Source: Strongylocentrotus pallidus
Lineage: Eukaryota > Echinodermata > Echinoidea > Camarodonta > Strongylocentrotidae
NCBI GenBank assembly: GCA_030265145.1
Contig: JARBES010000117.1
Span: 23,084,600 to 23,105,299, forward strand
DNA length: 20,700 nt
Reading direction: 5' to 3'
In this document: positions 1 to 9,935 of the stretch, piece after piece
Position numbering within the stretch: the stretch's first letter is position 1
How the letters are laid out: the number at the start of each line of letters is the position of its first letter
Translations under genes and position numbers: made by a program
The notes under the pieces: model-generated
Told to the model about the DNA's origin: nothing
Database searches by the model: none
What the model saw: the letters and a program-made list of their open reading frames with translations, nothing else

Positions 1-1711
1 TTCACATGATTGGTAATAAGAGCTTCCATTTCATTTTTTGAGAGGGGGGCGTTTCCAAAACTGGTCTTTATCTTTAAGTTGAATTGTTTGAGCAATTAAA
101 TTTACATAATAGTCATAGGATGGACATAACTATGAGCCCCTGCAACGGTTTTCATGTAGTTTAACAAGAATCCTACATTTGCCACTCTGTACCAAAGAGA
201 AATTGGGGAACTGGGAATGCCGTAAGCATTGTGTCATTTTGACTGATTTGTATAAATAATTCGTTAGGGGGGACAAACTTAGAAATATCCTCTTCCCAAT
301 TTAGGAGGATGAGCTGACAGTTGCTAAAATATTTCCAGCATGCACAATTCGCAGAATATACAACCGGCAACAAGAACACTGATCAATTGCAAGGACATCG
401 GAAACGCGTAAGGAGGACAATTGTTGTTGTTAGGTGCAATCGAGTCGTCCCTGCTTCTTGAGACCCAATGGACAAACCCTGGCAAAACATATTAACATAA
501 TTAAATGCATTCCTCATAAAACTAGGTAAAGTATGTTAATCAAACTTAACACTATAATGTACACAAGAAAAACAGTAATTTATTAAGCTATAATTATTTC
601 TTCAACAATAGTCAGACTAGTGGAAACTGAAAGTGTTTGAAGTGCCTTTCATTAAACCTACCAGAGAAATATCCCAAGGCCATTGAGTAGTGAGTTCATT
701 CAAGATTTTAAAAGACCTTGTCGATGATAAGTACTTTTCATAGCTGATGTCCTATAAACATGATAAACAGAGTGATTTTTCAGTCTCCCTGTCAAATATT
801 ATAGATAGAAATTTGCCAGATATGAGGGTACCTATCGTATGTATCTATAAAACGTGAGCGATTTTTCCGATTTTTGTACAATTTGTATTGAGGGCAATTG
901 TGCAAACAAATTACCCATGTTGTGTATAAAATTGCCCCAGAGATGGTTCGACTCATAATTGCTCTCGTGTTGCTCACTGTTAACGTTTTGTTTGTTTAAT
1001 TTATGGAGCATTTTGAAAGGGAAATGACGGAATGTCATGTGCCTACATCAATTGTCAACTTGACTTTCTGGAGAGTATTTCAATCAGCTGCTGATGTGTG
1101 CACGAAAAGGTTTCAGTTCAAGGTAATTAATAGGAATACATGAAAGACACCTTGTTAAAATTCAAATAAGTATTAGATAATGAAAGTCTTTGGAATAGTC
1201 TTCAATATTAGGAGCTTATTCTCGATAGCATTAAAGTCACTGTTGGGTACAGATAGGACTTAGCAATTAATTTGTTTCAATACCAATCTTTAATCATATT
1301 GTATAAATAACAACCCAGCCCAACAGGGCCATTATGGAAAGCAATTTTTAACTGGCAATGTTACCCTGTAAATATAAAGCTACAAATAAATAGATAAACT
1401 AGCAATGGACATTTTGTAATAAAGGTGAAGAAACAATTACGCATATTTTGTTTGTTTCCTTATTCTAATGTACTATGATCACATTATGTGTTGTGGCTAT
1501 ACTGTAATAATATCAGTATAAGTTCACAAATGAAGAGAAACTGTTTGAGTTTGATGCATAGTGATAGTGCGCTAACTGGTTTATTGCGATGGCGGTAATA
1601 AATGAAATTATTCAGCCAAGTGCGAAACTGTTTACCATTGTTTGGTGTAATTATTGTCAACATCTATGAGAATATTTTAGAAACCATGGTCCAGATTTAA
1701 AGGATCTATTC
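1..1711. other. Upstream flank without a recognisable gene
   Basis: AT-rich DNA ahead of the first repeat unit. The open frames here are short (60-70 codons), lack recognisable domains and show no matching splice sites. I see no RNA gene, no long repeat and no similarity to the receptor unit until about 1712. An exon of an upstream gene cannot be excluded by eye. Confidence 0.5.
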
Positions 1712-1770
1712 CCAGGATTGATTAAATCCTGTTGCTCCCTCTAGTCATTTGAAACCAAAGTGAAAAAAGA

Positions 1771-2638
1771 CGTTGTTTTTTCAGAATATTACATTTCTGG
1801 AACACCCGTTTTCATGTCAGAGTTGAGAATTCTCGCACTTTTATATGTATGTATATATATATATTTTCACACTTATATATATATATATGTATATTTCTTG
1901 AATAACAATCATCGTTATCAATATCATCATCAACATCCTCACTATCAGTATATTTTACATTATGCTGTGAATTATCATTGTGTATTCTGCTTAAAAGATT
2001 TATTCAACCATTTCATTAGATATGTTTTGGGCTGTTATATTTTCAAGCATTTTGCTAACAATAGTAGTCCTATTTTCGCAAACAATTTTATCAATATTGA
2101 TGAAATATGATACTTTTAAGAAGAAAAAATCTTTCTTTAACAGCTATTATGTAAATTTGGTTATTCATAGTTCATTTTCGCAAAGTCCCTATAATATCTA
2201 AATTTCGTTTAGTTTTTATTGTTTATATTTATTTGTAATGCAGAAAAAAATTAATCAAATCAAAATCAAATCAATTGTTTCCGGATTGATATCACGATGC
2301 GTAATGACTTTTGACCAACAATTATAGCTTCATCCCATTCTTGGTAGAAGAAGCTTTTTACAACACTTTTTGGAAAAGGCTGCTGCTAAGGTATCATTAG
2401 ACAAAATATGAATGATATCTTAAGAAGAAATTTAATTCAAAGTCACACAGGTTATAGCGTTTAAACGAGAATATGCCAAAGGTTGGTATACTTTTGTGTT
2501 AAAGCATAATATATCTATATGATAAATCGCATAAGGATTACAAAATATACCTGTTTAATGTTCCCACATTTCGATAGGTGCTGGACTAGTCACTAGTTAA
2601 TGGAAATTGCTTGACATTTGCTTGATTTGTCGAAAGTG
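1771..2638. other. Extra segment of about 865 bp present only in unit A
   Basis: Units B and C run directly from the GTTGCTCCCT block into the GTGATYGTCTTYTTTATACTTCCGAYGTC block within about 50 bp. In unit A these two blocks lie about 0.87 kb apart. The extra DNA is AT-rich and includes a TA-rich microsatellite at 1841-1896. I see no terminal inverted repeats, no convincing target-site duplication and no coding frame. It may be an insertion in A. A deletion in an ancestor shared by B and C would give the same picture. Confidence 0.6.
1841..1896. repeat. TA/TG-rich microsatellite
   Basis: Two runs of alternating TA with TATG interruptions, separated by a short TTTTCACAC spacer. The open frame read through it (1760-2110) is a low-complexity artefact. 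Confidence 0.8.
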
Positions 2639-3014
2639 TTGTGATTGTCTTTTTTTATACTTCCGACGTCCCGAGGACTAAAAAATTTCAAAATCATTTT
2701 TTCTAACGTTTTTTCTATGCCTTCATGTGATACCGAAAAACACGGAAAGAATGCTGGAGTTTCTAACCAAATCAAATTCTAAAAGTGATTAAAGCTCAAT
2801 GAGAAATATAGATAAATTCAGAAAGAAAATGGTCGCTCTATTGAGCTCACGAGAAAGTTTGATTAAACGTTATACTTGTCTACCTTTTGTTACATGCTTT
2901 GCACAATGGAAGTTTCAGTTTCTAAATAAGAATTGCCGAGCCGTAAAACCATCATGCCGAATAATTATCATGGATATGTTTCCCGTGCATGCCTTTATTC
3001 ATTCTGATCTGGGT

Positions 3015-3043
3015 CATGGGATAAATAGTGTGCTGTTCAGGTG
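3015..3043 (+). promoter_or_regulatory. Eroded E-box pair upstream of copy A
   Basis: At the positions where copy C has two CACGTG boxes, copy A has CATGGG (3015-3020) and CAGGTG (3038-3043). The intervening GATAAATAGTG-like stretch is kept. This is about 235-260 bp upstream of the copy A start codon. CAGGTG is still an E-box, but of a different class. A promoter role is inferred from position and conservation only. Confidence 0.35.
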
Positions 3044-3093
3044 ACAACGTTTATCAAAAAAGAGAGGACGCTCGTTGAAGTGGCTGTCGTAAT

Positions 3094-3102
3094 CACTTCC
3101 TC
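3094..3102 (-). promoter_or_regulatory. ETS/PU.1-like site upstream of copy A
   Basis: CACTTCCTC, on the minus strand GAGGAAGTG, fits the ETS/PU.1 core GGAA with its usual flanks. The same nonamer sits at the matching position in copies C and B. ETS factors often act in blood-cell and immune gene promoters, so expression in coelomocyte-like cells is a possible inference. Binding is unproven. Confidence 0.35.
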
Positions 3103-3276
3103 TTTCGTAGGCAAAACATTGTCTAAATCGGCAACCGCGGGGAAGGAGCATCAAAGGCAAGGTGTCCTCATAAAGAATTTGTATTGGATGTAATTTTTCA
3201 AGGAGATTAGTAACATACAGCTTTCGAATTTTCTTAGTGTTAGAAAAATCAAAGGCGCGAATACGTCGTTCGTGAC

Positions 3277-3400
3277 ATGGCAATCTTCAATCGATGGATT
3301 GGTGATGTCTTCTTGCTGCTGCCACTGTTTGTCTCGGCTTCAGATGAGAGAGCAGACGATCCTATCTGTTATAATAATAGTCCTATCCGAACATCTCAAT
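3277..3400 (+). CDS. Copy A exon 1: signal peptide and N-terminal segment
   Basis: The start codon has G at -3 and G at +4, a good Kozak context. It opens MAIFNRW and runs into the hydrophobic core VFLLLPLFVSA, a clear secretory signal with likely cleavage near residue 21. The rest is a short acidic stretch with one cysteine (ICYNN) and RTSQ. By alignment with copy B the exon should end at 3400 in phase 1, but the next bases are ATAAGG, where B has GTAAGG. This is not a U12 AT-AC intron start, because ATATCC is absent. A weak phase-1 GT lies inside the exon at 3368-3369 and would keep the frame. Confidence 0.6.
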
Positions 3401-3719
3401 ATAAGGAATTAAAGTTCTTTTAAATTTATCTTTATACATGTCATGTTTGTTTTATTTAAATAAAAAGATGATCTTGCCGAGCAGTGTTGAATTCAGGGTC
3501 AGATAAAGATGTTTTTCGGACTTGGTTAATTGAGTCCCCACCCCCTTCAGCCCCTCCACCACCAAATGAGGTGTAAGTGTTGGCGTAGAAAGGAAAAAAG
3601 AAAAACATCAATTCCGGATCGTTCAAGTGCATTCATTTACCATCCTGATTAAGATAAATAATGTATACTACTATGTAGCTCTGAATGTTAAAACTCTAAA
3701 ACTTTGTTTTTCTTTCGAG

Positions 3720-3992
3720 ATATGACATACTATGGATGTTATAACCAGTCTTGTTTTGTGGCGGGAACAGCTTCAACTGTCAATGATATTGATCAATGTA
3801 CAGAACAATGTAAAAACGGAAGCCATTCCTATGCAGCTTTGTTCAATGGAAGTTGGTGTTCTTGTGGAAACTTCATTTGGGGTAGAGCTGACACAGTTTG
3901 TGATTCTAAATGCGGTGTTCCATGCCGTAGTCTTAACTTGGGAGAAGCATTGCAGACATGTGGTGGAAAAAACTACTTTCAAGTGTATAGAG
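3720..3992 (+). CDS. Copy A exon 2: WSC domain
   Basis: One exon of 273 nt in phases 1-1 holds a whole WSC domain. It begins YYGCYNQSC, continues with DIDQCTEQC, SYAALF, WCSCGNF and VCDSKCG, and ends LQTCGG..FQVYR. The ten cysteines and the order of these blocks match the WSC (carbohydrate-binding, cysteine-rich) family found in yeast Wsc sensors, Kremen and polycystin-1. The donor GGTAAGT at 3992/3993 is strong. The acceptor TTTCGAG is weak, because G before AG is the least favoured base there. Confidence 0.85.
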
Positions 3993-4002
3993 GTAAGTTG
4001 TA

Positions 4003-4050
4003 TTGTTACTATTATTGTTACTATTATTATCATCACCATCATCATCAATG
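4003..4050. repeat. TTA/ATC-type trinucleotide repeat in intron 2 of copy A
   Basis: Imperfect TTATTA/TTACTA followed by ATCACC/ATCATC units just after the exon 2 donor. A diverged version sits at the same place in copy B (about 14871-14917), so the repeat predates the duplication. It extends the apparent open frame past the splice site but is intronic. Confidence 0.75.
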
Positions 4051-4470
4051 TATAAGCTCCAAAATAGACATGATCTTCTTTGAATGTCAGACTTTACATG
4101 TAACGTAACATGTGCAAATTGACAACATAACATTTAAGAAAAAAAGTAAAGTAATCTCAATAAAGTATTTGTATAATGTATATGTATATGTATGATTCAA
4201 AATTATAACCACAATTTTGACATTCCTTTTTATTTTTATATATATTGCTGATTATCATGGTATTACATTAATTTTCTTACAAATCCGCAGGGTAAAAAAG
4301 AATAACGTTAATGTAATCTGTAATAATATTTTTTTAAAGGTCATTATATATGATACTGAATCAGAATGACACAAAAATTCAAAGGTCTCAACTCATCTTC
4401 GGCAGGTGTTTAGCTATTCAAGTTATAGATTGACTATCATCACATACAATTATTTATCTTTCCATTTCAG

Positions 4471-4506
4471 ACAAAACTTCATACGAAACTTCAGACAAAC
4501 CTTCAG
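4471..4506 (+). CDS. Copy A exon 3: 12-residue linker
   Basis: The 36-nt exon is flanked by a good acceptor (TTTCCATTTCAG) and the donor CAG|GTATAT, in phases 1-1. It encodes DKTSYETSDKPS, an acidic Ser/Thr-rich spacer between the WSC domain and the membrane. Copy B has an exon of identical length and phase at the matching place, which is the main reason for calling so short an exon. The Ser/Thr residues may carry O-glycans (inference). Confidence 0.75.
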
Positions 4507-5444
4507 GTATATTTCCATATAACGGCTTTATTATCAACAGCAACGGCTGATACATATCATTTCCAGCCGACGTAATTCAACCGTTAATATTATTAGAAAC
4601 ATGCGAATTCAGTACTTTAGATATTCATGTTTTCGGTTGAAGTTTGGAGATTGTCATGAACAAACGAAACGACATCTGATTCTGTGTAACCTTATATCTT
4701 TCTTAACCGTAACTGCTGTCATGTCAGTAAAATATTTTAAATATTTTGTTCCTTTGCATATTCTTTGTTCTCCCTTTTAAAGAATAACGAAATTCTTGTG
4801 TTATTTGTCACCAGTATCATATTATATCAAATAACAAAATATTGAAAGACCGGATTGTTATCAAAATCTTATGTAAGGATTGACGTTCAAAAATCGATTG
4901 TCGTATTTTTCCATGCAGTCTTAATTTGTATTGTTTTTAATTGAACTTTCAAACATTACAAAATGTAGGCCTAATTCTCAAATGATTATTTCATCCTGGT
5001 GTTAAAAATCCATTTAATATGATATAATATTTCAACATTTTTCGATGTTTTACTGTAGGTCTTCCCTCGTAATTTATTTCTATATTTCTCTTTTGGGGGA
5101 TTTTTTCTTCTTCAAATTGTCATCTTAGTGGTTTAAACAATTTTATTTCAGTGATTTCGAGACGTTAAGTGCTTAAACGTATACATACACCCCCTCCCCA
5201 CCCCACCCCACACACACGCACATACATTGTAACCACACTATTTCATACTTTTATGTACTTTTTCCTCTGATCACGGTTTATCTTCCTTCCAAGTATCTTA
5301 TCATAAATACTCTAATCATTTAAAAAATGAAGTAGTAGCACAATCAAAAATATTTACTCGAACACAAATTTGACAACAGGTCTATAATGGATCCACTGTA
5401 AAGAGAGCGTAATTTCCCTTTCATCTCCCCTTTTTTATCGACGG

Positions 5445-5917
5445 GCCCTAATGCTGCTCCCATTATAGTCAGCGTTCTTGTCTTATTCGTGATAACCGTT
5501 GCTGGCGTCATAACGGTTTGTTGTATTCTGCAAGCAGTAAGAAACCGTGCACAAACAGCAAGCTCTGGACCTTCACAGACAGTCAACACACTAGCAGATG
5601 GCGCCTATACAGAGCTCCGTCCTGTCGGTTCAAGGAAAGAAGCAACGACCGACCCATCTGGCGGTTATTCCTTCCTCGATCTGAACATAAAACCGGAAAG
5701 GAGCGTGTTGGATGACTACCATGAGTACGCGGATGCTAACAATCCGACTCGATCCGAATCCTCGCTTCAGATCGGGGGAGATGGAAACCAGGTCCCGGAA
5801 TCATTCTCACAAAATACTGGCTCAACAGTCTTTTATTCTACATCTATCAAACAAACGGGAAATCGAGAGAAAAATATCGAGATAGACGATGAGACAAAAT
5901 ACATTGATTTTGAATAA
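5445..5917 (+). CDS. Copy A exon 4: membrane span and cytoplasmic tail
   Basis: It begins NAAPIIVSVLVLFV, continues as a membrane span of about 25 residues ending in CCILQAV, then a basic stop-transfer RNR and a long tail. Tail motifs shared with copy B are YTEL, YSFLDL, YHEYADANN, FYSTSI and YIDF. The tyrosine of GYQVP in B is asparagine here (GNQVP). The stop is TAA at 5915-5917, one residue later than in B. The ancestral acceptor just before 5445 is lost. The first AG after the pyrimidine tract is at 5467-5468, which would start the exon at 5469 and drop eight residues while keeping the span. Confidence 0.8.
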
Positions 5918-6130
5918 ATTTTGGCTAATGGTATGTACACCACTGTGCTCAAAGTAAAAAAAAATAGGGCACATCAACACAATGGTTAAGATTATTTTTA
6001 AGGTATGAATGTGTTAGAAAACAAAATAATACTTAGCTGAAAGAGTTGTTGAATATACTAAATGTTTTGCCTATGTTATGGTTCACTCAATCATTGAGTA
6101 ATTAATGTAAATATGTATTGAAATTATGGA

Positions 6131-6136
6131 AATAAA
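6131..6136 (+). promoter_or_regulatory. Polyadenylation signal candidate, copy A
   Basis: AATAAA lies 214 bp after the copy A stop codon and is followed by a small foldback CCTCGCTTGAGG (6139-6150). The segment that contains it (about 5990-6175) is missing from copy B. Confidence 0.55.
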
Positions 6137-6690
6137 AACCTCGCTTGAGGATAAGAGAAGAAAAAAACTTTTACCCAATGGGTAGTTTAAAGGTGAATTC
6201 AGAGTCATTGATGAGGAGAGTTTGACCAACTTGGTTCGAGTTGGGCACATTATGGCAAATACTTTTCAGCTTTGCAAGCACAAAGCAAAACGAATATACG
6301 TATGCCAATATACGTATTCCATGTTGTGGCCAACTGAAAAACTCTGTGTATAGAAGACCCTGGATGAATTGGAGAGGACAAGCCACTTGCCAATTGAATA
6401 AGATTGGGCTAGTCTATATTTGCGGGAAACACATTCGACTTCTGGGTATCAAAAGTTTTCAAATTTGCTAAAACGAATAACAGGGTTTCTCAGATGTTAT
6501 GATTTCACAGATGTGATTTGCAAATTGACAAAGATAAGTCCCGAGCATTGTCAAAATTTTGCAAATAACAGTTACCGTTGTTGCGGTTTCGGTTTTGCTG
6601 ACAAAAGCTTTGAACGCCCTGTGTTGCCCCCGGACTATTCCCTTGAAGTCCAGAGGTAGAATATTTGATTTCAAATGAAATGTTAAACAC

Positions 6691-6726
6691 TTTCTCTCTC
6701 TCTCTCTCTCTCTCTTTTTCTCTCTC

Positions 6727-6757
<31 letters not shown>

Positions 6758-6790
6758 CCCTTCCTCTCTCTCCCTCTCTCTCTCTTTCTT
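6691..6790. repeat. CT dinucleotide microsatellite (unit A)
   Basis: About 100 bp of nearly pure CT with a few CCC and TTT interruptions. The matching tract in unit B is at 17563-17670, with homologous flanks on both sides. Confidence 0.95.
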
Positions 6791-7410
6791 TATCCTCCCT
6801 GAAATAGCATTCTTATTTCACTCAAAGCAATTCAATACTCTCTTTAAATCTTGATGTGTGTAAACTAAATGCTGTCAAAATTTTGTTTCATCATTTCAAA
6901 ACTATTGTTGTACTCAACCATTCTGAATGTTTCTAAGTGGTCAAATAATTTACATGTACAGTTTTAGAATCGATTAACTAATGTACGTTGCCCGTCATAT
7001 TAATCCTATAAATAATATCACGACACTTTATGCCAATAATGTTTAACTTCAAAAGGGGGGTCTTAAAACCATCCCATTGAACATTGACATGTTTAAGCTG
7101 ATCCACACTGTGGAAGCATATATTCTGTATTAATGAAGATAAAGCTGGTCTGGTTTTCTTTTTATACCACGTGTTTTTCTTTCTCTTTATTTAACTACAT
7201 TGTAAATTGTGATATTATTGTTCTAATCTCAAGAAATGGTACAAAATATATACTATCTAAGCCCTTTGAACTGTAATTTCGTGTGATATAAAAACCAATG
7301 ATTTATATGATTCATGATGATTATAGCAATTAAATACAATAAATACCTCAAAAATATGTATACACTTATATCGTACTTTGTCGATTTATATGTGTTCATG
7401 TAATAAGTCA

Positions 7411-7512
7411 GTAATGATAATTGTAATAATAATCATAATAATGATAGTAATAATAACACTGATAATAATAATTATAATGATATTAATGCTTATAATAATA
7501 AGATATTATATT
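7411..7512. repeat. AAT/GATAAT-type imperfect repeat (unit A)
   Basis: Imperfect runs of TAA/AAT trinucleotides with ATC and GAT interruptions. The unit B counterpart is at about 18316-18405. It is old enough to predate the duplication and has no coding sense. Confidence 0.85.
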
Positions 7513-8472
7513 ATTTTTTTCGGTTAAATATCAAAACCAATGAAGCCAACGAGACAAAAACTACCGCTCTATAAGACTGACCAATAAGGAGAGCGACAAC
7601 CAACAAGCATTTGAGGGCGACATACCATCTTAGTGATAATGAAAACAAATAAATACAAACAAATTTCGAACAAATATTTTTGTTTAATCTCTTAAGTCAC
7701 ACAGATGCCTATAAAGTCGAAACACACATTTCTTAATCTTCAGGCATGGATTCCTTTTTAATTGGATTTTAACTAATTAGCATTAAAATATTGTTGATCT
7801 CTCCTTATAATTTCACCAAAGCAAAAACCAAGATTGACAGAAATAGCAATTGTGGAATCATTTACAGTATGCATTCAAATAAAGTATAGGCCTACCCCAA
7901 TTGTGAATATCTAATTTTAAACGTTTTTACTTTTGAGACCGGTAATAATATTTCATATTAAAAAGAAACTTATACTCTGTCTCATGATACCTTATTCATA
8001 AATCTGCTGTCACCGATGACTAATCAGCATCCATTTAAAAAAATATTGTCAAAATCTTTTTGTACCAAGTTTGGGCTGAAGCAATGAATGCAAGCCAAAC
8101 GCCATTTTACCCTTGGTGCGGGTAAATCTCTGATTTTTCATGTGCTATTCGAGAAAAATGCCTTATGATTGATACGCACCTTATGCATGTAAAATGAACA
8201 CAAGCAGAGATCTTAAAAACCATTTGACAAGACGTTTTAATAGGCTGTTTAAATAATTGTAGGTTACCTTATGGATTAGAACAAGGTCCTGTTAAAGCTT
8301 AAATACATTGGATCACTTTAAACAATGAAAAATCTGAGGCATGAAGCAGAATATAACCTTCAAAAAGATTTCAGACCAAAGTAACACATTCGTTAGTCCA
8401 AAATATGTCCTATTGAATTTTGACCTCCACCACACCAACGCAATGTGACCTCCCACTAATTACTTGATGCCA

Positions 8473-8551
8473 GCCGAAGATGGCGTGATCCTAAAAATAG
8501 GACTTGGCTGGTAAGAATAATTACGAGTTCGTTGATAACGCCATCTTCGGC
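8473..8551. repeat. 18-bp inverted repeat with AAGATGGCG cores (unit A)
   Basis: Arms at 8473-8490 (GCCGAAGATGGCGTGATC) and 8534-8551 (its reverse complement with one mismatch) flank a 43-bp loop. Each arm contains AAGATGGCG, close to the YY1 consensus. The form suggests a foldback or MITE-like remnant. Unit B keeps both arms with a longer loop. Confidence 0.7.
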
Positions 8552-8984
8552 GGCTTGAATCTAGTGCAGAAAATAAAACCGGTCAGATTCTGGACTACAC
8601 ATTCATTATGGCCTGACCCACAGTTGGTGCATCAGCTTAAAATAAGTAGGCTTCTAGAAGATTTCGACCACACTTTTAAAAAAAATGGTGCTTAGCCACC
8701 CAATGCAGAAGAGCTATGACTAGGGTACCATTACGCAGAAAACTAGTTACTCCTTATCGTACAGTAGACTTATAGGTCACATTAATTTTGACTTTTCAAA
8801 CATAATCTAACAAAGTTTGGTATACTTTTTTTGAAACGCACTGTATACGTCTGGTACATTACATATCCTAGCGTTCGAATATTATGACGCCGGCTGCCTT
8901 ACAGCGCTCTGGTATTTTCAGGAATTATTTATTAACAGTCCCCATTTATATCACCTAGATAGGGTGCGGCAATAAAGATTAATG

Positions 8985-9075
8985 TTATGTCAAAGGACAT
9001 GATGCGACAGGTATTAGAACCCTGTACCCTGTAGAATTTATTCCGGAGACTTATCCACTGGACCATAACATCTGC
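8985..9075 (-). mobile_element. tRNA-derived SINE-like head (unit A)
   Basis: Read on the minus strand, TGGTCCAGTGG (9055-9065) is a good RNA polymerase III A box. GGTTCTAATAC (9011-9021) is a worn B box, at normal tRNA spacing. It is followed by TGTCGCATCATGTCC, which is shared with unit B. The two copies together support a tRNA-derived SINE that was present before the A/B duplication. Ends and tail are not resolved. Confidence 0.6.
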
Positions 9076-9138
9076 AATGTATGAAAAACGACAAAAGTCC
9101 AAGATGCAATAGACACATAACAGCGTTGAAGTAATTTG

Positions 9139-9178
9139 TATGATTAACACGGGGCTGGTATGATTAACACGGGGCTGG
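9139..9178. repeat. Exact 20-bp tandem duplication
   Basis: TATGATTAACACGGGGCTGG occurs twice head to tail with no mismatch. Unit B has a single diverged version (about 20112-20131), so this is a recent change in unit A. Confidence 0.9.
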
Positions 9179-9842
9179 GAGGGGCCTGTCCTTCTCCCTC
9201 ACCTAGATCGGTTACTGAGGGTAAAATTATTTACTTCATTGCTCTTGGTGAAGGGTGTAAGAAAATTGATTTAAAACAAGAAGTGTGAAATCTTGCGAGA
9301 ATAGGAAAATACTGGTTCGATATTAGAAAAGAGAAAATTAATTCGCATTTTTTAAACAGTGGGCGCAGTGAATTAGGGGTAGGTGCACATTGATTAAATT
9401 CTGTTGCTCCCTTAAGGCATTTAAAAACTATATAAAAAGAGACAAATCTTTGTGATCGTCTTCTTTATACTTCCGATGTCTCGAGAACTTTTCAAAAGTA
9501 TTATATGCCAATGTTAGTCTTTGTCTCCATGTGAAAAACAAGGAAGGAATGTTGGAGTATATACACAAATCAAATTCCAAAAGCGATAAAAACTTAATGG
9601 AAAATATTATTACATTCAGAAAGTAATAGGCCGCTTTAATAGACACTCGAGAACGTTTGCTTGACCTTTTCACTTGACCTTTTTACTTTCACTATATCTT
9701 TTGTTTGGTATCCATTTTTGAACAATGGACACTTCAGTTTCATAGCCTAACAATTACCGAGCATCAGAACCATGAAGACACAATCATGCCAAATTTGTAT
9801 CCTGGATATTCTTCCCTTGCCTTTATTCATTGTGATCCGGGT

Positions 9843-9871
9843 CACGTGATAAATAGTGCGCTGTTCACGTG
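9843..9871 (+). promoter_or_regulatory. Paired CACGTG E-boxes upstream of copy C
   Basis: Two CACGTG boxes at 9843-9848 and 9866-9871, 23 bp apart, in the setting GGTCACGTGAT and TTCACGTGACG. This is the class bound by bHLH-leucine zipper factors such as USF, MITF and TFEB. The spacing is the same in the degenerate pair of copy A and the half-kept pair of copy B. Role inferred from conservation. Confidence 0.45.
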
Positions 9872-9926
9872 ACGTAGTTCAACCAAATAAACGTACGCTC
9901 GATGAAGTGGGTGTCGAACCACTGAT

Positions 9927-9935
9927 CACTTCCTC
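9927..9935 (-). promoter_or_regulatory. ETS/PU.1-like site upstream of copy C
   Basis: The nonamer CACTTCCTC (minus strand GAGGAAGTG) is found at the same relative position in copies A and B. Confidence 0.35.

Larger units (their letters stand above)
3277..5917 (+). pseudogene. Copy A: WSC-domain type I membrane receptor, splice-impaired paralogue
   Basis: Exons equivalent to copy B lie at 3277-3400, 3720-3992, 4471-4506 and 5445-5917. Together they keep an open frame of 301 residues with no stop or frameshift: signal peptide (1-21), WSC domain (about 43-132), linker (133-144), membrane span (about 150-175) and a tyrosine-bearing tail ending in YIDFE. Three splice signals are poor or lost. 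The exon 1 donor is AATAAGG-type AT instead of GT, the exon 2 acceptor is GAG, and the exon 4 acceptor CAGCAG of copy B reads GACGG. An AG at 5467-5468 could serve instead and keeps the frame. Copy A is therefore either a young pseudogene or a gene spliced differently, perhaps with another first exon. The open frame argues that any loss of function is recent. Confidence 0.55.
6171..9294. other. Downstream half of unit A, non-coding
   Basis: About 3.1 kb that aligns with 17036-20410 in unit B. It contains a CT microsatellite, an AAT-type microsatellite, a foldback element and a SINE-like element, described separately. I find no exon with a recognisable domain. The short frames at 6171-6690 and 8504-8695 are shadows in repeat-unit DNA. 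Confidence 0.6.
1712..9390 (+). repeat. Tandem unit A (segmental duplication)
   Basis: First of three related units. It opens with a short block around GTTGCTCCCTCTAG (about 1712-1770) that matches the starts of unit C (about 9391) and unit B (about 13370). From about 2639 it aligns with unit B through the promoter region, four exons, three introns, the CT and AAT microsatellites, a foldback element and a SINE-like element. It ends in a block at 9295-9340 that recurs at 20417-20460. Relative to B and C it carries about 865 extra bases near its start. The alignment is by eye, so the boundaries are approximate. Confidence 0.85.

Noticed and set aside
173-379. 68-residue minus-strand frame near the window start
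   Set aside because: No recognisable domain, splice sites or homologous copy in the window. It may be chance.
3401-3410. AT at the copy A exon 1 donor as a U12-type AT-AC intron
   Set aside because: U12 AT-AC introns start ATATCC. Here it is ATAAGG, the same as copy B apart from the first base, so a changed GT donor is simpler.
3773-4133. Minus-strand and second-frame open frames over the WSC exon
   Set aside because: They are shadows of the + strand exon, which has the cysteine pattern, phase and splice sites.
7411-7512. CRISPR-like or regular spaced repeat array
   Set aside because: It is a simple trinucleotide-type repeat in an animal genome with no spacer pattern.
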